Of a DNA stretch of 64,000 bases, positions 34,043 through 46,800 are shown one piece after another; positions within the stretch are counted from its first letter, which is position 1; every line of letters starts with the position of its first letter. Below the pieces are notes generated by a model. It searched no databases, was not told the DNA's origin, and saw only the letters and a program-made list of their open reading frames with translations. Location of the stretch: assembly GCA_022818135.1 (NCBI GenBank), contig JAFMSR010000008.1:6255679-6319678 (forward strand), given 5' to 3'. The position numbers were made by a program, and so were the translations under genes. Source of the stretch: Saxidomus purpurata. Lineage: Eukaryota; Mollusca; Bivalvia; Venerida; Veneridae.

Positions 34043-37000
34043 CTAAAGAAAACACATAATATACGGAGTGTCATAATGAATATTCATGTTTTCAAATGTT
34101 ACAATAATATTTTACAATATGAAGTATCATCTAACATTTTACAAAATCAAAACAATCTTTGTCCTACCAAACAGCACAGTAAATATCGCATGCACTTACT
34201 CCACTATATCAAAATTAAATTTCACATTTATACAGTTGTATATGTTTTAAGAAGAAAATTATATATAATTTTTTGAATGTTTAAAAAAAAAGATGTGTTG
34301 GTTTAATAAAGTGTCACTCCTGCTTGAACGGCCAGTCATTTCTGACATATTAGACACCTTTTCTGAAGTTTTATCTCCCGAATCCTATCCTTGAATGCCA
34401 TGTCCAAGGCAGGTAGACATACGGTAACCATCATTTGAATATGTGACAACTCATCAACCGGTCATATCAGAACGGACCCCTGATTGGATTCGAGCCTTCG
34501 ACCTCCCGCCAAAACACTAGACCAAGGTAGACATATTATTTTATTAAAATTATTTTTTCTAGCAAAGAAAACATCTGTTCGTATAACTGTTTTCTTTCAT
34601 TTTATTTGACTGTAACAAGACAGAAATACAGCATGGTACTAATAGCAGCATGCTTCGATTCTGCGAGTTACATATTATAATTGTTCATACCTTTCTTAGC
34701 GGTGTTTTCGATAGAGTACCAAGTGACTTTCTTAATTCTTTGGACAATTTTTCTGACAGGTCCCCTTTGGTATTGCTCAACTTGTCTGTACTTAAACATT
34801 TCTGTAGATAAGATTACATGAAATAAATGTGTACATACGATCAGATACTTATCTCAACTTTATTCCAGACTTTGTTGATAATGCTACATGTAAACGAATC
34901 TGTTGCATCTTCTTCACTTCAGCTGGTACATATTTCTGCTTTAGTCTGACCGTTAATAGAATATACATTTTTGGTGAGTCAATCTTAACACACATTATTT
35001 GAAAGTCCTTTTTATCTCACTGTATGCAATATATAAATATATATACTATCGGCTTAAAGACAAGACTGCACGTACTTACCAAAACCATTTGGTCACTGTC
35101 GTCAACCTCATACTGAATTTCACGCATCTCTCGCATTACATGCTCCTTCAAACGTGCAACTTGCTGCCTCTGTGCACTGCCACAGAAATGATCCACCTTC
35201 TGTAAGAGAGATTGTTCTAAACACAGCTAATAACACGAATACCCCAATCATGAAATTAAACACCTTCGATAGATCCACCGTGACTCAGTGGTAATGCATT
35301 CGCCTCTGGATTGGATGGTCCCTGGCTCTATCTGTTTCATGCTGATTCCATCTGGAGTGAGCCACCAGATCGATAGATAATCGTTAAAGGAACTTTTACA
35401 ATCGAGAATAAATTAGTATAATTCAGAAATCAAACACTTGTTTACCTCAGTACATTTTTTTGGAAGTAATATTTCTGATGTAACATACAAGCCCACTCTG
35501 GTGAGAGAGAAAGGTAGAATTGAAATGCCTGAATGAGTATAGTGCTGAGTAGTGTTGAGTAAAGATTATTATATGATTTTGTAACACAAAATTAGCCTTT
35601 TAATTTAAGGAAAGACACGCATCATATGGGATCATTATACTATCAAAGACTTTAGAATTGTCAACTGTCGCAAGGTGTTTTCAATTTTGAGAACTTCAGC
35701 TATTGTCGCTCATGTTGATGTGCAAGTTCGAACGAGAATAGAGTATCTTTATTCTCAAACTAGGCAAATATACCTACGAGTACTAAGTGCTAACTTACAA
35801 AGTAAATAACGCTTGTGTGTTTCATGAAATAGTAGCAAAATATGTTCATGTAAGTAATGAGTTTGATTCTTAGATTTAGAAATATATTTGAGTACATGAG
35901 TGAAATCATTACTTTACCTTGATTATATCTGCTAAAGCATCTATTACTTCCGCGTGATTGTCTGTGAAGTTTTGTTCAAGTTCTACAAAAGCAGATATCC
36001 ACTCATTGTCATATATTTCTCGAAACAGCTCTGCTAATTTTGTAGGTCTGTTAGGATCACTCAAGTCAGCAATTTCTGGATTTCCAGTGGTTGGTTTATC
36101 ATTCGCCCTCAGCCTAGAATATAGTGATTCCATGTGTAGTAAAAAGTTGAAAACATCGTTATCATAAAACTGGAAATGTCGTGCACATAAAACTGAAAAA
36201 AAAAACATGTATTGTACCTGCAAAACTGGAAATGTAGCACTCATATAATTGGAAATATCGTACTAACAGAACTAGAAATGTTGCACTCATAAAACTGGAA
36301 ATATCGCACTTACATAACTGGAAATGTCGTACTTACATTACGGAAAATGTCGCACTAATACTTGTTTAAATTTCGTACTTACATTACTGGAAATATAGTA
36401 CTTGCAACACTAGAAATATAGTACTTTCATAACTGAAAATATCGTACTTACATAACTGGGTATGTCGTACTTACATAACTGGAAATGTCGCACTCATAAA
36501 ACTGGAAATATCCTACTGATAAAACTGGAAATGTCGCACTAATATTTATGGAAATATCGTACTTACATAACTGGAAATGTCGTACTTACATAACTGGAAA
36601 TGTCGCACAAATATTAATTGAAATATCGTACTTACATAACTGGAAATACCGTACTTACATAACTGGAAATACCGTACTTACATAACTGGAAATGTCTCAC
36701 TTATATTAATGGAAATATCGTACTAACATATCTGGAAATATCGTACTTACATTACTTGAAATTTCGTACTTACATATCTGGAAATGTCGCAGTAATATCA
36801 ATTGAAATATCATTATTACATAACTAAAAATGTCGAACTCGTATAACTGGGGATAAAGTAATTACATAACTTGAAATGTCGCACTCACATAACTTGAAAT
36901 ATCGAACTTATATACTTGGAATTTCATACTGATATTAACTGGGAATATCGCATTCATATTACTTTGAATATCGTACTTGTGTTTCTAGAGAAGTCGCACT

Positions 37001-39316
37001 GATAATAGGTAAGAGACATATTATTCTTGCATACCAGATGGGGATATCTGCAGTTTTTACCAGTGCTGGAAAATCTCATCTTACACCCCCCCGTGTAAGA
37101 CGACTTACGTGCTTACTTGTGACGTAACGTTATAAACAATGTGACGTCACGTTATAAAAAATGTGACGTCACTTTCCCATACATAACATCTAAAGAATGT
37201 TTGTTTTTATATCAAAATGCATCATTTCGGTAAGTTTGTTTTTAAATATCTATTTCAAAGTGCAAGACGGTATGCAAGAAAAAGTTTCTTCCATGAGATA
37301 CTTGGTTCAGATGGAAATATCCGTCACTTCGGGAAACTGTTTCGCGGGAACTCGGCAGAGCCTCGTTCCCGCCAAAACAGTTACCCTCAGTGACGGATAT
37401 TTCCATCTGAACCTCGTGCTCATATAAGAAACTAATATTCTATATTAAATAACAGAAGACCATGTTTTTGGCGATATTACCGAAATCAGTATTAGCCTGC
37501 TTAAGATCAACATGAGAAAGCAGCCAGTTCCTAAATTTAAGCAGATGGTGAAGCCGAGAAAAAAGAGAAATAATAAAAGAAAAAAACAACAGAAAAACAC
37601 CGCAGCATTGGGGAAACTAAAGTCTAGAGATAAGCCGTCACTCCATATGTCATTGAATTTATTTACCCTGTTTTCTTTTTTAGCATTATACAGCTTTCTA
37701 TTTTCAGGAGCAATTTTATTTGCTTTTGAAACATTTCTAAACTTGGAGGTGAACAGTTCAGTCTACAGCGATATATCACAAATTTCGCCTGAATTATTAT
37801 ATTCAATAGGGCTTTGTTAAATTGTTCATTTCCTAAAATGATGTCTGCTACTGACCAATTGGTGAAAATGTTGAGACAATTTTCATTAATCCACCCAATA
37901 AAAGTACAAATTAAAGCCATTGTATCTTTGAGTCTTTGGTGATAAAAAATGGGAACTTATAAGCATGCTTCTGGGTAAAAACTGGCATTTAAGTTCAGTT
38001 CATTTGTCCACTTTTTCTAGAGTGTGGAAAGGTCAGAGTACAAAATGTACTTAGATAGTCTCTTATTGATTCTATTATACCCTGATATTGTATAAATTGT
38101 GTATTAATTGTATATTTATTTATAAATTCATTATATGAAAGATGGTTTCCATTTATTAACGAGTATTAACCCCTTTTCTACAAACAGAGGATAATGAAAA
38201 CTTGAACCACCAATTTCAAGAACAATGTCTCTTGCTTTAGGATTGTTGACATTAATAAAGTTGAAGCACTCAATGTTAGGGTTTAAAACTAAGTTATAGT
38301 CTCCAACAATTAGGCAAGGATTTTCAATCTCCTAAAATTTTCCTTTCAATATAAGTTTAAAAATCAGGGTCATCTCTATTTGGACCATCTGAATAATAAA
38401 AGTTGCTTGCTTAGGAGAGTGTTAAAATAACGCAGAGTTTTATAACAATATTAAGAACGTGTTATTTGTCTAAACTCAAATGTATTAATCACGAAAGATG
38501 TAAAATGTGTTTTCGGCGCAGCCGTATTAAGGTCGTTTTTGACCGGATGTTGGGAACCTTTCAACCACCAATGAAATATTAAGTACAATGTTTACATTTT
38601 TGGGGATTGAAACATTTACTCTGTAATGCACCTTTTGATTGGATAACACCGCATGAAAAAGGTCAATACTTGAAATGTCATACGTGTTCAGTCTTTCATG
38701 AATTATGGTTTTCTAGTTTTAGTAAGTAACTAGATCATATCTATCAACATATTTATGTTGTTACCGCCAAACTTATGTTAATTACGACTGTAGAGTAATT
38801 ATACTTTCTCGGCCAGTGAACAACGGCAAATATTTTGAGTAACATATTTGATAAGAAAAACAAGAATTATGTTTGTTTGATCACGGTGTGTACTTAATCA
38901 CGATTGTGGCTTACGGATAGCTCTGTAAGCGAAGGGTTCCGGGTTGAACATTTTCTCTCACCCCATGACATTTGGCGCCTTCCTACTGCATAAACCTGAC
39001 AGGAATTTTTACTATGAAATCAAGCTACCAATCTCTTTCATATACTCAAAATCGCGCCGACCATCTTTTTAAACGATTGTTCTTGTTAACATTACGATAA
39101 CTAAACTAGAAAATCTACTACACAGCATCACAAAAAAAGCTTAAGTGTATTTACATACACATATATCGTCAAAGTTTTAAAACGAAGACAAAACGTATAC
39201 TTATACCTAGTTTTCAACTCGTTTATTTGGTCCATTAGTTCATTCTTTTCCTCCAACAGTTTTTGATTTTGTTGCCGTAACTTATCCAACGCTTCCGACA
39301 GCTCTTGTTCTCCGTC
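33755..39316 (-). CDS. SPATA18-like: Mitochondria-eating protein (MIEAP/SPATA18)-like gene, 5' end missing
   Basis: MIEAP takes part in mitochondrial quality control in vertebrates; bivalves carry related genes whose role is not established. Five exons on the minus strand, 39207-39316, 35918-36113, 35080-35199, 34691-34801 and 33755-34042, join in phase to 274 residues ending at TAA 33755. The first exon encodes a coiled coil (LRQQNQKLLEEKNELMDQIN). The second and third are helical (PTKLAELFREIYDNEWISAF, VARLKEHVMREMREIQYE). The last carries the MIEAP C-terminal domain signature: KTVDLVWMMKIQDPPMELTW, CIWPAVLLHKGGPLLSKGVV. Vertebrate SPATA18 is about 540 residues, so roughly half is missing. 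No upstream exon lies between 39317 and the gap at 40309. The role is inferred from the family only. Confidence 0.75.
34320..34530 (-). mobile_element. tRNA-derived SINE (minus strand)
   Basis: Read on the minus strand it begins TACCTTGGTCTAGTGTTTTG and contains GGCTCGAATCC (box B consensus GGTTCGANTCC) at about 34485-34495. The body extends toward 34320. It is not a complete tRNA. Confidence 0.55.
34691..34801 (-). CDS. SPATA18-like: MIEAP-like exon 4 (of those seen)
   Basis: Acceptor TTATCTACAG, donor AAG|GTATGA, 37 codons in phase 0. It encodes a charged helix, GDLSEKLSKELRKSLGTLSK. Homology is weak; the call rests on phase, splice sites and position. Confidence 0.6.
35080..35199 (-). CDS. 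SPATA18-like: MIEAP-like exon 3 (of those seen)
   Basis: Acceptor TCTCTTACAG, donor TTG|GTAAGTACG, 40 codons in phase 0. It encodes KVDHFCGSAQRQQVARLKEH and a following helix. The donor GTAAGTACG is the same 9-mer that recurs in the satellite at 36.2-37.0 kb. Confidence 0.75.
35276..35411 (+). mobile_element. tRNA-derived SINE
   Basis: The box A-like GTGACTCAGTGGTAATGC is followed by TCGCCTCTGGATTGG and a degenerate box B. The end TTTTACAATCGAGAATAAA matches the tail of the SINE at 14495-14690. It lies in a MIEAP-like intron. Confidence 0.55.
35918..36113 (-). CDS. SPATA18-like: MIEAP-like exon 2 (of those seen)
   Basis: Acceptor TATTCTAG, donor AAG|GTAAAG. It encodes DPNRPTKLAELFREIYDNEW and VELEQNFTDNHAEVIDALAD, typical of invertebrate MIEAP-like proteins. 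The chosen acceptor is the one that keeps phase with the upstream exon. A second AG at about 36171 comes from the adjacent satellite and would not keep phase. Confidence 0.78.
36165..36975. repeat. 23-bp satellite array in a MIEAP-like intron
   Basis: About 34 imperfect tandem copies of a 23-bp unit, for example ATAACTGGAAATGTCGTACT ending TAC. Variants have GCACTCAT or GCACTAAT in the second half. The array starts immediately next to the upstream edge of exon 35918-36113. Confidence 0.9.
37284..37432. mobile_element. Near-palindromic fold-back element
   Basis: The left arm holds GTTCAGATGGAAATATCCGT and CAC; the right arm has the inverse GTGACGGATATTTCCATCTG and AAC. The outer ends GTTTCTT and AAGAAAC are also inverted, as are GCGGGAAC and GTTCCCGC near the centre. 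A diverged half copy is at 16452-16512. Confidence 0.8.
37433..39206. other. MIEAP-like intron, remainder
   Basis: AT-rich intronic DNA with no supported exon. Positions 38905-39000 contain a degraded tRNA-SINE-like stretch (GTGGCTTACGGATAGCTC, GGTTCCGGGTTGAAC). Confidence 0.45.
39207..39316 (-). CDS. SPATA18-like: MIEAP-like coiled-coil exon (most 5' seen)
   Basis: Acceptor TTATGTAAAG, donor ACTAG|GTATAAG. It encodes DGEQELSEALDKLRQQNQKL and LEEKNELMDQINELKT, a coiled coil. An in-frame ATG upstream at 39394 exists but lies beyond the acceptor, and its predicted peptide is intron-like. It ends in phase 2. Confidence 0.7.
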
Positions 39317-39979
39317 CTTTACATAAATAAAAATGAGACGTTTCTTCATTTTATTTTGTTTGTCTACATTGTGCTTATGTATGCAAGTGGCCACTTGACC
39401 TGAACATTGTCTTAAAACATTGTCTTAAAACATTTGTAAAAGTCTGCTCGTTTACATTTTTGACGTATTAAAGACTTTGTTACAAGTGTACCTATGGTGG
39501 CATATAACTGCCACGCGTTAGTTAAAGACAATCAAAATCTCCTTCATAAGTGACAAAACCCCCAACATCCCCCAAACCGCAGGTGGTCAAATATCTTAAT
39601 CGTTTTATTGCCCCTTATCAGTTATTGGTCCAGCAATGTGTCTGTAGACTTGACATGTAGTACAATACTAAGACCATAACTTTTATTGATTTGTACAGAT
39701 AATTGATCTATAACTTATTTCCTGTTGTTTATATAACCAGTTTTATGTAATTTAAAGGACATTTTACTTTTATAATCATATCTTATAAAGGTCTTTAAAT
39801 TTATGTAGAACTAACATCCCTTTCCTGCATTATCTGTTACACAGTACATAATGTAAGGGAGTTATACAGTAGCTGAATATGATAAACAGAAGCTAGTCTA
39901 CCAGTGACCAGTCATGTTAATTGACCCCTGCTGTGAAAACGTATGGCTGGCTTGACCCCTGTGGTGAATATCTCACATT

Positions 39980-40055
39980 CCTGTCCGGGTCGTACCGATT
40001 ATAGCCTCTTTAGAGGATGGTGGACCCAATAAGCACAATTACAAACAAATCACAT
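39980..40055 (+). repeat. Dispersed repeat, also inverted at 53255-53335
   Basis: The stretch CCGATTATAGCCTCTTTAGA and GGATGGTGGACC...CACAATTACAAA recurs as its reverse complement at 53255-53335 with few mismatches. Its type is unknown. Confidence 0.65.
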
Positions 40056-40308
40056 TCCTGTTCAACTATGGTGTTTTCGCGGATCTACTTATCCGTCATA
40101 TTTAAAAGTAAGTAGATAACGCGAAATAGTTTCGGGATATCCACTTACTCAGTAATTAACGCGAATTCTAGCATTAAATGTGCTATTTTTGCCCATCTTT
40201 ACCGGTGTTTTAACAGGAGGAAAAACGTGATTCGCGAGTTGCATGGTTTAAATGCAAGACTTTTGAAACTCTTTTAGAAATAACTGTAACGTACAAATTT
40301 ATGATTGT

Positions 40309-40808
40309 NNNNNNNNNNNNNNNNNNNNNNNNNNNNNNNNNNNNNNNNNNNNNNNNNNNNNNNNNNNNNNNNNNNNNNNNNNNNNNNNNNNNNNNNNNNN
40401 NNNNNNNNNNNNNNNNNNNNNNNNNNNNNNNNNNNNNNNNNNNNNNNNNNNNNNNNNNNNNNNNNNNNNNNNNNNNNNNNNNNNNNNNNNNNNNNNNNNN
40501 NNNNNNNNNNNNNNNNNNNNNNNNNNNNNNNNNNNNNNNNNNNNNNNNNNNNNNNNNNNNNNNNNNNNNNNNNNNNNNNNNNNNNNNNNNNNNNNNNNNN
40601 NNNNNNNNNNNNNNNNNNNNNNNNNNNNNNNNNNNNNNNNNNNNNNNNNNNNNNNNNNNNNNNNNNNNNNNNNNNNNNNNNNNNNNNNNNNNNNNNNNNN
40701 NNNNNNNNNNNNNNNNNNNNNNNNNNNNNNNNNNNNNNNNNNNNNNNNNNNNNNNNNNNNNNNNNNNNNNNNNNNNNNNNNNNNNNNNNNNNNNNNNNNN
40801 NNNNNNNN
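40309..40808. other. Assembly gap (500 N)
   Basis: Exactly 500 N. Both neighbouring genes, MIEAP-like on the left and neurobeachin on the right, lose their 5' parts here. Confidence 0.95.
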
Positions 40809-40862
40809 CCAACACAGCTGTTGACTGAACCCCACCCACCAAGAAGTTCTGTTATGCATCTG
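40809..40862 (+). CDS. NBEA: Neurobeachin exon (partial at gap)
   Basis: 18 codons from the gap edge to donor [27 protein letters not shown]. Its 5' end lies in the N run. Confidence 0.92.
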
Positions 40863-43800
40863 GTAAGTTTATTTCTTCTACGTATCCAGCTTTATGCTTT
40901 AATCGACTTCAGAAAGTGTAGCTGACTTGCGTTAGAAGCCTTACTTGGTTGAGTGCTGTTTTCATATTTCCCAATGTGTACTAACTAGCATAAAATGAGA
41001 ATAACTAATCTGGAGGTGTCAGAAAAATAGTCTCCAAAAACCCTCTATAATTTCACAGAGTATAACCCAAGCTTTAGACTTTTTACTTATATTTAGAATC
41101 AATTCTGTTACTTATTTTCATTAGTTTTCTTTTTTCTTTATCTGAATATGTTTCTAAAGTATTCAAATCATATATACATAACATATACCTTACACATACT
41201 GGTGTTTTTAGTCTCTTTATGTTGTAAAACTGAAAAAATACCATGTGTTTAGCTTATTTTTTTTTAGTTTGCTCTGTTTTTTTCTTTGACCTTTAATAGT
41301 TACTCAAATAAGTTTGTTGTGTATTAATATATAGTGCTATTTCTTATGTGCTGTTCTATGCCAGAATGGTGGGTTGGACATAGGTGCATAGGAGTTAGGG
41401 TGTGATTTGATGTAACAGAGACTGGCTGTCTCAAAGTTTAAGCCATCTTACCAGATATATGTCATTAGAAAGTCCTATTTGTCATAAGTACCAATACTCA
41501 GAACTTAATATTAAATTACATGGTGGTATGAGTATGGCCCCACTGTCAGAAAAACATGTACCTGTTTCTTAATTGATTTTCTTCACTTTTTACTTTCCTG
41601 AAATCATTTACCACAGACAGGAACATAGTTATATTACCACCATTTGTATACTAGTTTCAAAATTGCCGTGTGACGTCACGCCAATCTCTCCTATAGTTTG
41701 TGTATTACAAGGGTGCTTGGGCTTTAATACCAACAGGTATTTAGGAATATAGTATCTGTTCTTATACAACAGGCAGACAGAATTTGGAAAACAAAATAAA
41801 AGCTCACATCATGTCCATCCCACTCTGAAGTCTCATAACCTGTAACATGTATACATGTATTGTTGATATTGCTACATTTACAGCTCACCCAAAACTTTAG
41901 CAAAGAGAACAGAAGTATTCTGAAGAAGGTTTTTGTTTTCTTTAGCTTTTTCTACACTCTTTTAGCTTCTTTTTTGGATATTTGGGTTCTTTACCATATA
42001 TATTATTTTTCAATGTTATAATGAGACAGTGGGTTCTTTATTCCACCACACTGGTAGACACTCATATTTAGCTGAAAACATTAACCTTTACCCTGTTATA
42101 TTTTTAAAAATGAACATGTCAATCTTTTAAATTGAATTGACCATTTGTTATTTAAAAGGGTGTACGTTGAAAATTTACTGATTTAGAATTGCAAACAGTG
42201 TAGATCATGATCAGACTATATGGATGTGGAAGCTGATCATGATCTGCACTGGTTGTGTGGGGAGAATTACTTGCTGCCAATAGGGTGAAGGTTTATAGTT
42301 GAAAAATATTGAGTAGTTAACACCTTTGGGTATAGAAATGTTTAGGTGTTTCAGTTTATTACTTTTTGTCATATTTTATTCCATGGTCCATTCCAGTGTG
42401 CTGTGCTTTGATGTAGTAATGAACAGTCCTTTAAATACCTACATTATATTACCATGTTTGACTCAGAACTAAGAGAGGTCATTGTAGTTTCTCAATGTGG
42501 TAGAGTTGTTAAGGTTGTTCACTTTTAATCACAAAACCTCTTCCTGATTGAGGGCCGTGAGCGGGGCACTGTACCTAACAATTGTTCCTGGGAAGGACTA
42601 GCACTAGGCCATTACTGCTAATTTTCTCACATAAAGAAACATAGTTGAAAGATGTAGTCTAAAGTCAGTGTGAATTGTTCATTCTGTAAAATAGCCTTTT
42701 GATTGATAGTTTTCTTCAGCTGATATTACAAAGTTCACATTGAGTAACTGTTGGACAGGTCACTGCAGGTTGTCTAACCTGCCACTTAGTGCCTATGGTC
42801 AGATGAACAGTTAGATTGGGTTCTTTACCATATATATTATGGTTATATGTGCCAATTCTAAAATGATTTGAGATTTAAAGAACCCATACTTACATACGAG
42901 AGTATAGTAACTTTTGGTATCATAGGGTTAGGGTTAAAAGCTATGTTTATATATACCAGTATCTACTTTCTCTTCCCAATTATAAACAGAGGAAACATGT
43001 ACATGTAATAATTTGTATATTTGATTCTGCTCTATCTTGTACAAGTTTTGAAACCCTACCTTCACCCGGCATAAAGACATTGTGCAGAGACATGGCTCAG
43101 ACTTCATGTATATTTTTTCTTTTTATGTTTGGTTTGGACAATCTCTTATTGTGTAGTTATACAATTACAATTATATTGGGATGACACTGTTGGAGATGGT
43201 GTATATTTTTTTTCAATTATATAATTTGTTATCATTTATTTTGTTGAAAGTGTTTATCAACATTAAAGTAGGATTATTGGTATACACCAATTTATTTATT
43301 ACTTTTAAATACAATCTATCAGTTTCAGTTGTGGGGATTGAGTCAGAAAGCTGCCGTGTAATATGATATTTCTTTTTTGAAAAATTCTTTTAAGTTCTCG
43401 GCCGAGCTGAGAAAAATCGAAAAAACTGACATATTTATGTCAACAGCATAGATAATTTTGAAAAAATCTGTCAGTTATCGGCTGAGCTGAGAAAAATCAA
43501 AGAAACTGGCATATTTATGTCACCAGCATAGATAATTCCAAACTTTTTTCCATAGTTGCCTCCCTTGATCATACAGTAGGCTATTTTAGTTAAATAGCCT
43601 CTACTTCTGTATAAATTTAGTAGCCATTACATTATTAATTAATAAGTTACTAACAGAAAAATAAGAAGTCTATTGCCTTATAAATTAAAAAAAAAATGTT
43701 ATGCCTATTATGTTTCCATATGTAAGCAGTTTTATGGTCACAATAGGGCCTGTCTTTAAACTGCATTAACTTTTCCTGCTTGCTGCTTGCAGAATAGGTT

Positions 43801-46800
43801 TTTTTCGTCTTAAACTGTAAATGTTAGTTTTAGAGGTACCATACATTCAAAGGAAAGTTTATGTCACTCTTGAATGCTAGAAAGCTAGTGAAATAATATT
43901 AACCAGAACTAAGTGAAAGACAAATTTCTTGCATTTTTCTTTGCTAAATGTATAAAGTATGTTAAGATGAAAGTTTTGTGGTAGTTTTGAGATTGGTAAT
44001 ACCCTATTTTCATAGGTAGATAATACAGAATGAATGCAGATTTTATTTCAAGTTTAAAAACATATTTTATTTAGTTACAATCCTTTTGCGATATTTTTGA
44101 CTTTTTTCATGGAAAACTTCTTGAATCTTCTGTTTACTAATAGAGCTAATTTATTTTGCCAGATCAGTTCACAAACAATATTTCATTATACTTAATTAAA
44201 AAAGTTATTTTAGTCAGTTTCAGTCATGAGATCTAAAATAAGATTATCATTTTCAGAATGTTCGTTGAATATATCAAATGTGTATATATATTTTCAGTCT
44301 CCGATGATGTTTACGAGTGTACAGGATGACGTCTGTATGATAATGAAGTTCCTGTCCAACTCGCCTGTGTGTCACGTGTCGGCGAACACTCACCCCGCAG
44401 TACCGAGCCCGGCTGTCACGGCCGTCACATGCAATCATAACTTCTCAATCAACAAATGGAACCCGAACTATCAACGTTAGTATAGTTCAATATTTAACAC
44501 AGACCAAGCCTTTATTTCTTAACCCATCCAGACAGTCTGTTGTGTTTCTGAACTGGACTATTCCTTCCTTCACTTTGGACAGTGCCATTAATTGTTCAGG
44601 GGAGGGGTGCTAACTGAAAATTTATTGACTGAATAGTGAATAGTAGAGATCATGATAAGAATGGACTAGACGTTCATGGTGATCATGATCTACACTCGTC
44701 ACAATGCATTTATCCGTAGATATTCGTTCAATGAAATTTTACAGATTGAATATCACTCAGTGTAGATAATGATCAAACATCGGGAATGTGTGTACAGTCA
44801 AACATGCCGTTGCGACCACCTGGGTTAAGCAACAACCTGACACATGCATCCACTTAATATCCACCTTTGTAATTTAAGATGATATTAGCAATTTATTCTG
44901 AGTTAAGAGACTGCCTGTCCTAAGAGACCACAATTTCAACTTCCCCTGTGTGGTCACTTAAGACAGGGTTGACTATACTTATATATGGTCTACATACAGG
45001 CAGAAATACCTGCCACCAAATGTGGAAAGTTTGATTTATCTATTTGATGGGTACTAGCTGTGTTCAGTTCATGTTATGTAAATAGATGACAGTAGCTGTT
45101 ACTAGTAATACATGTATCTATTTGGTGACATACAACATGCATCAGGAAAAAGACAAATGTAATTATTTAGTATGTATGTAACAGAATGCTGTAACCCTGC
45201 CTATCTGAAACAGTATTATGTAATTTCTATATGTAGATATTAGATATTTAACTTGTATTCAAAGATTTTCAGGTGATTTATCATTATATAATCTTAAAGA
45301 ATGAATCATGCAACTTGTAGAATTATTTGAATATTTGCAGACCAAGGAACCCCCACCAGTCTGGGATCTGCTGAAAATAAAGACACAAAAGACGCCCAGC
45401 CAAACCTGCCACTGGCCATGGACCAACTCTTGGGTAAATATCCTACTTGTTTAAATATTAACTTACATGACTATTAAATGGTAATGTTTGACAAAAAAAA
45501 AAAACAGTAACTCTTTTAAGGGTATTGATTTACCAGTAATAAAGACTTTTAAGCTTGTCATGTGGTGCACCAATGGCATTTTGGTCTTTGCGAATTTCTT
45601 TTTTGGTTATTTTCTATTCATTTAGACCATTTTTAGCTAGACTATTTGAAGAATAAGTAGGGCTATTCTAGGCCCAAGGCATTGGTGCTGTTATAGTTTT
45701 ATGGCAAGCTTCGTTCTTCTTATATCTTTGCTCCACTCTTAATGCAACTTGACATTGGCACAGTGCAACTTGTATGCAAACTATATTATGGGGTAGGGAC
45801 CCATGACCTCCAAGGTCAAGGTCAATGTAAATGTTTATTGCAAGCTTCCTGTTACACCTGTATAAATACAATATTTTGCACAGATTTTCAGGGTCAAGGA
45901 ACTAGGTCATACCATCAAGTCCCATAACTCTTCCTTAAATTTTGACAAAAATATTCCCCTTTTTGTATTTAGAAATTTCTAGCTAAAGTCTGTTGTGAAA
46001 GGCAAGGTAATGCACATCATGCATGTCTGTAATCACCAATGAGATTGATTTGAAACTCTGCTGTAGTGTTCAGGGGAATCAAACTTAGGAAATACACAGC
46101 TGTTTGTTTTGGCCTTTTACTGAAAAAAGTTTAATTTTATTGGCAAGCTCTGAGAATAGTCTAGTATACTGTCATTCAGACAGCTCTTGTTAAATAGCTG
46201 TATCCAAACAAAGATCTAGTATGTGTATGGTTTCAAAACCTTTTGTATTCTTAATGTGCTTGCTCTATGATTTACAAACGTCAGTTTACCTTTTTCAAAT
46301 GAAGACAGTGTTTTTGCGATACCAAAAATGGGGCCCGAAAGGAGCCTATTGTTAATAGCTTAGGGGGGTTGATAATTTACCTGAACAGTTTGGACTATTA
46401 TTTAAATCTGTGAGAACTTTTATTCCTCTAAATGTCCTTCCCTACTTTTTCCCCCCCCCTGGTAATGAGGTCTGTCTATATCGTTCCGTGCCGCCCATTT
46501 CGTACATCACTGTTTTATCATTTCACAACACTTGAACTGATGCCATTTGCAAGCAATTTCGGACATGTATAATGTAGAATTTCTTAAGCTTATTTTAGAT
46601 TTTGTCCGCTTGCTTGGATGATGCTGTTTGAAACTATATAGTACCCCCTTCTGAAGAGTTACGCAAGAGAAAGTATAGTGAAAGGTATGATTCGAAACTG
46701 GTCTCAGCCAGTATGGCAACCATTGTATTTTAGTGTCGCTCTTGTTTACAGTTAAATAGCAGTTTGGGGAAATTTAGCCAAACCCCCCCCTTTTAAACAG

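Noticed and set aside
36165..36975. CRISPR-like array
   Set aside because: Units are contiguous with no unique spacers; this is a eukaryotic intronic satellite.
37512..37820. 102-residue ORF with a basic N-terminus and hydrophobic segment
   Set aside because: Lys/Arg/Gln runs arise from A-rich DNA; no homologue recognised and no splice or promoter support.
40210..40925. Long open frames across the second gap
   Set aside because: They are produced by the N run; only 40809-40862 on the + strand is a real exon.
46480..46560. Candidate missing neurobeachin exon ([12 protein letters not shown] reading)
   Set aside because: A stop follows within a few codons and no fitting acceptor or donor is present.
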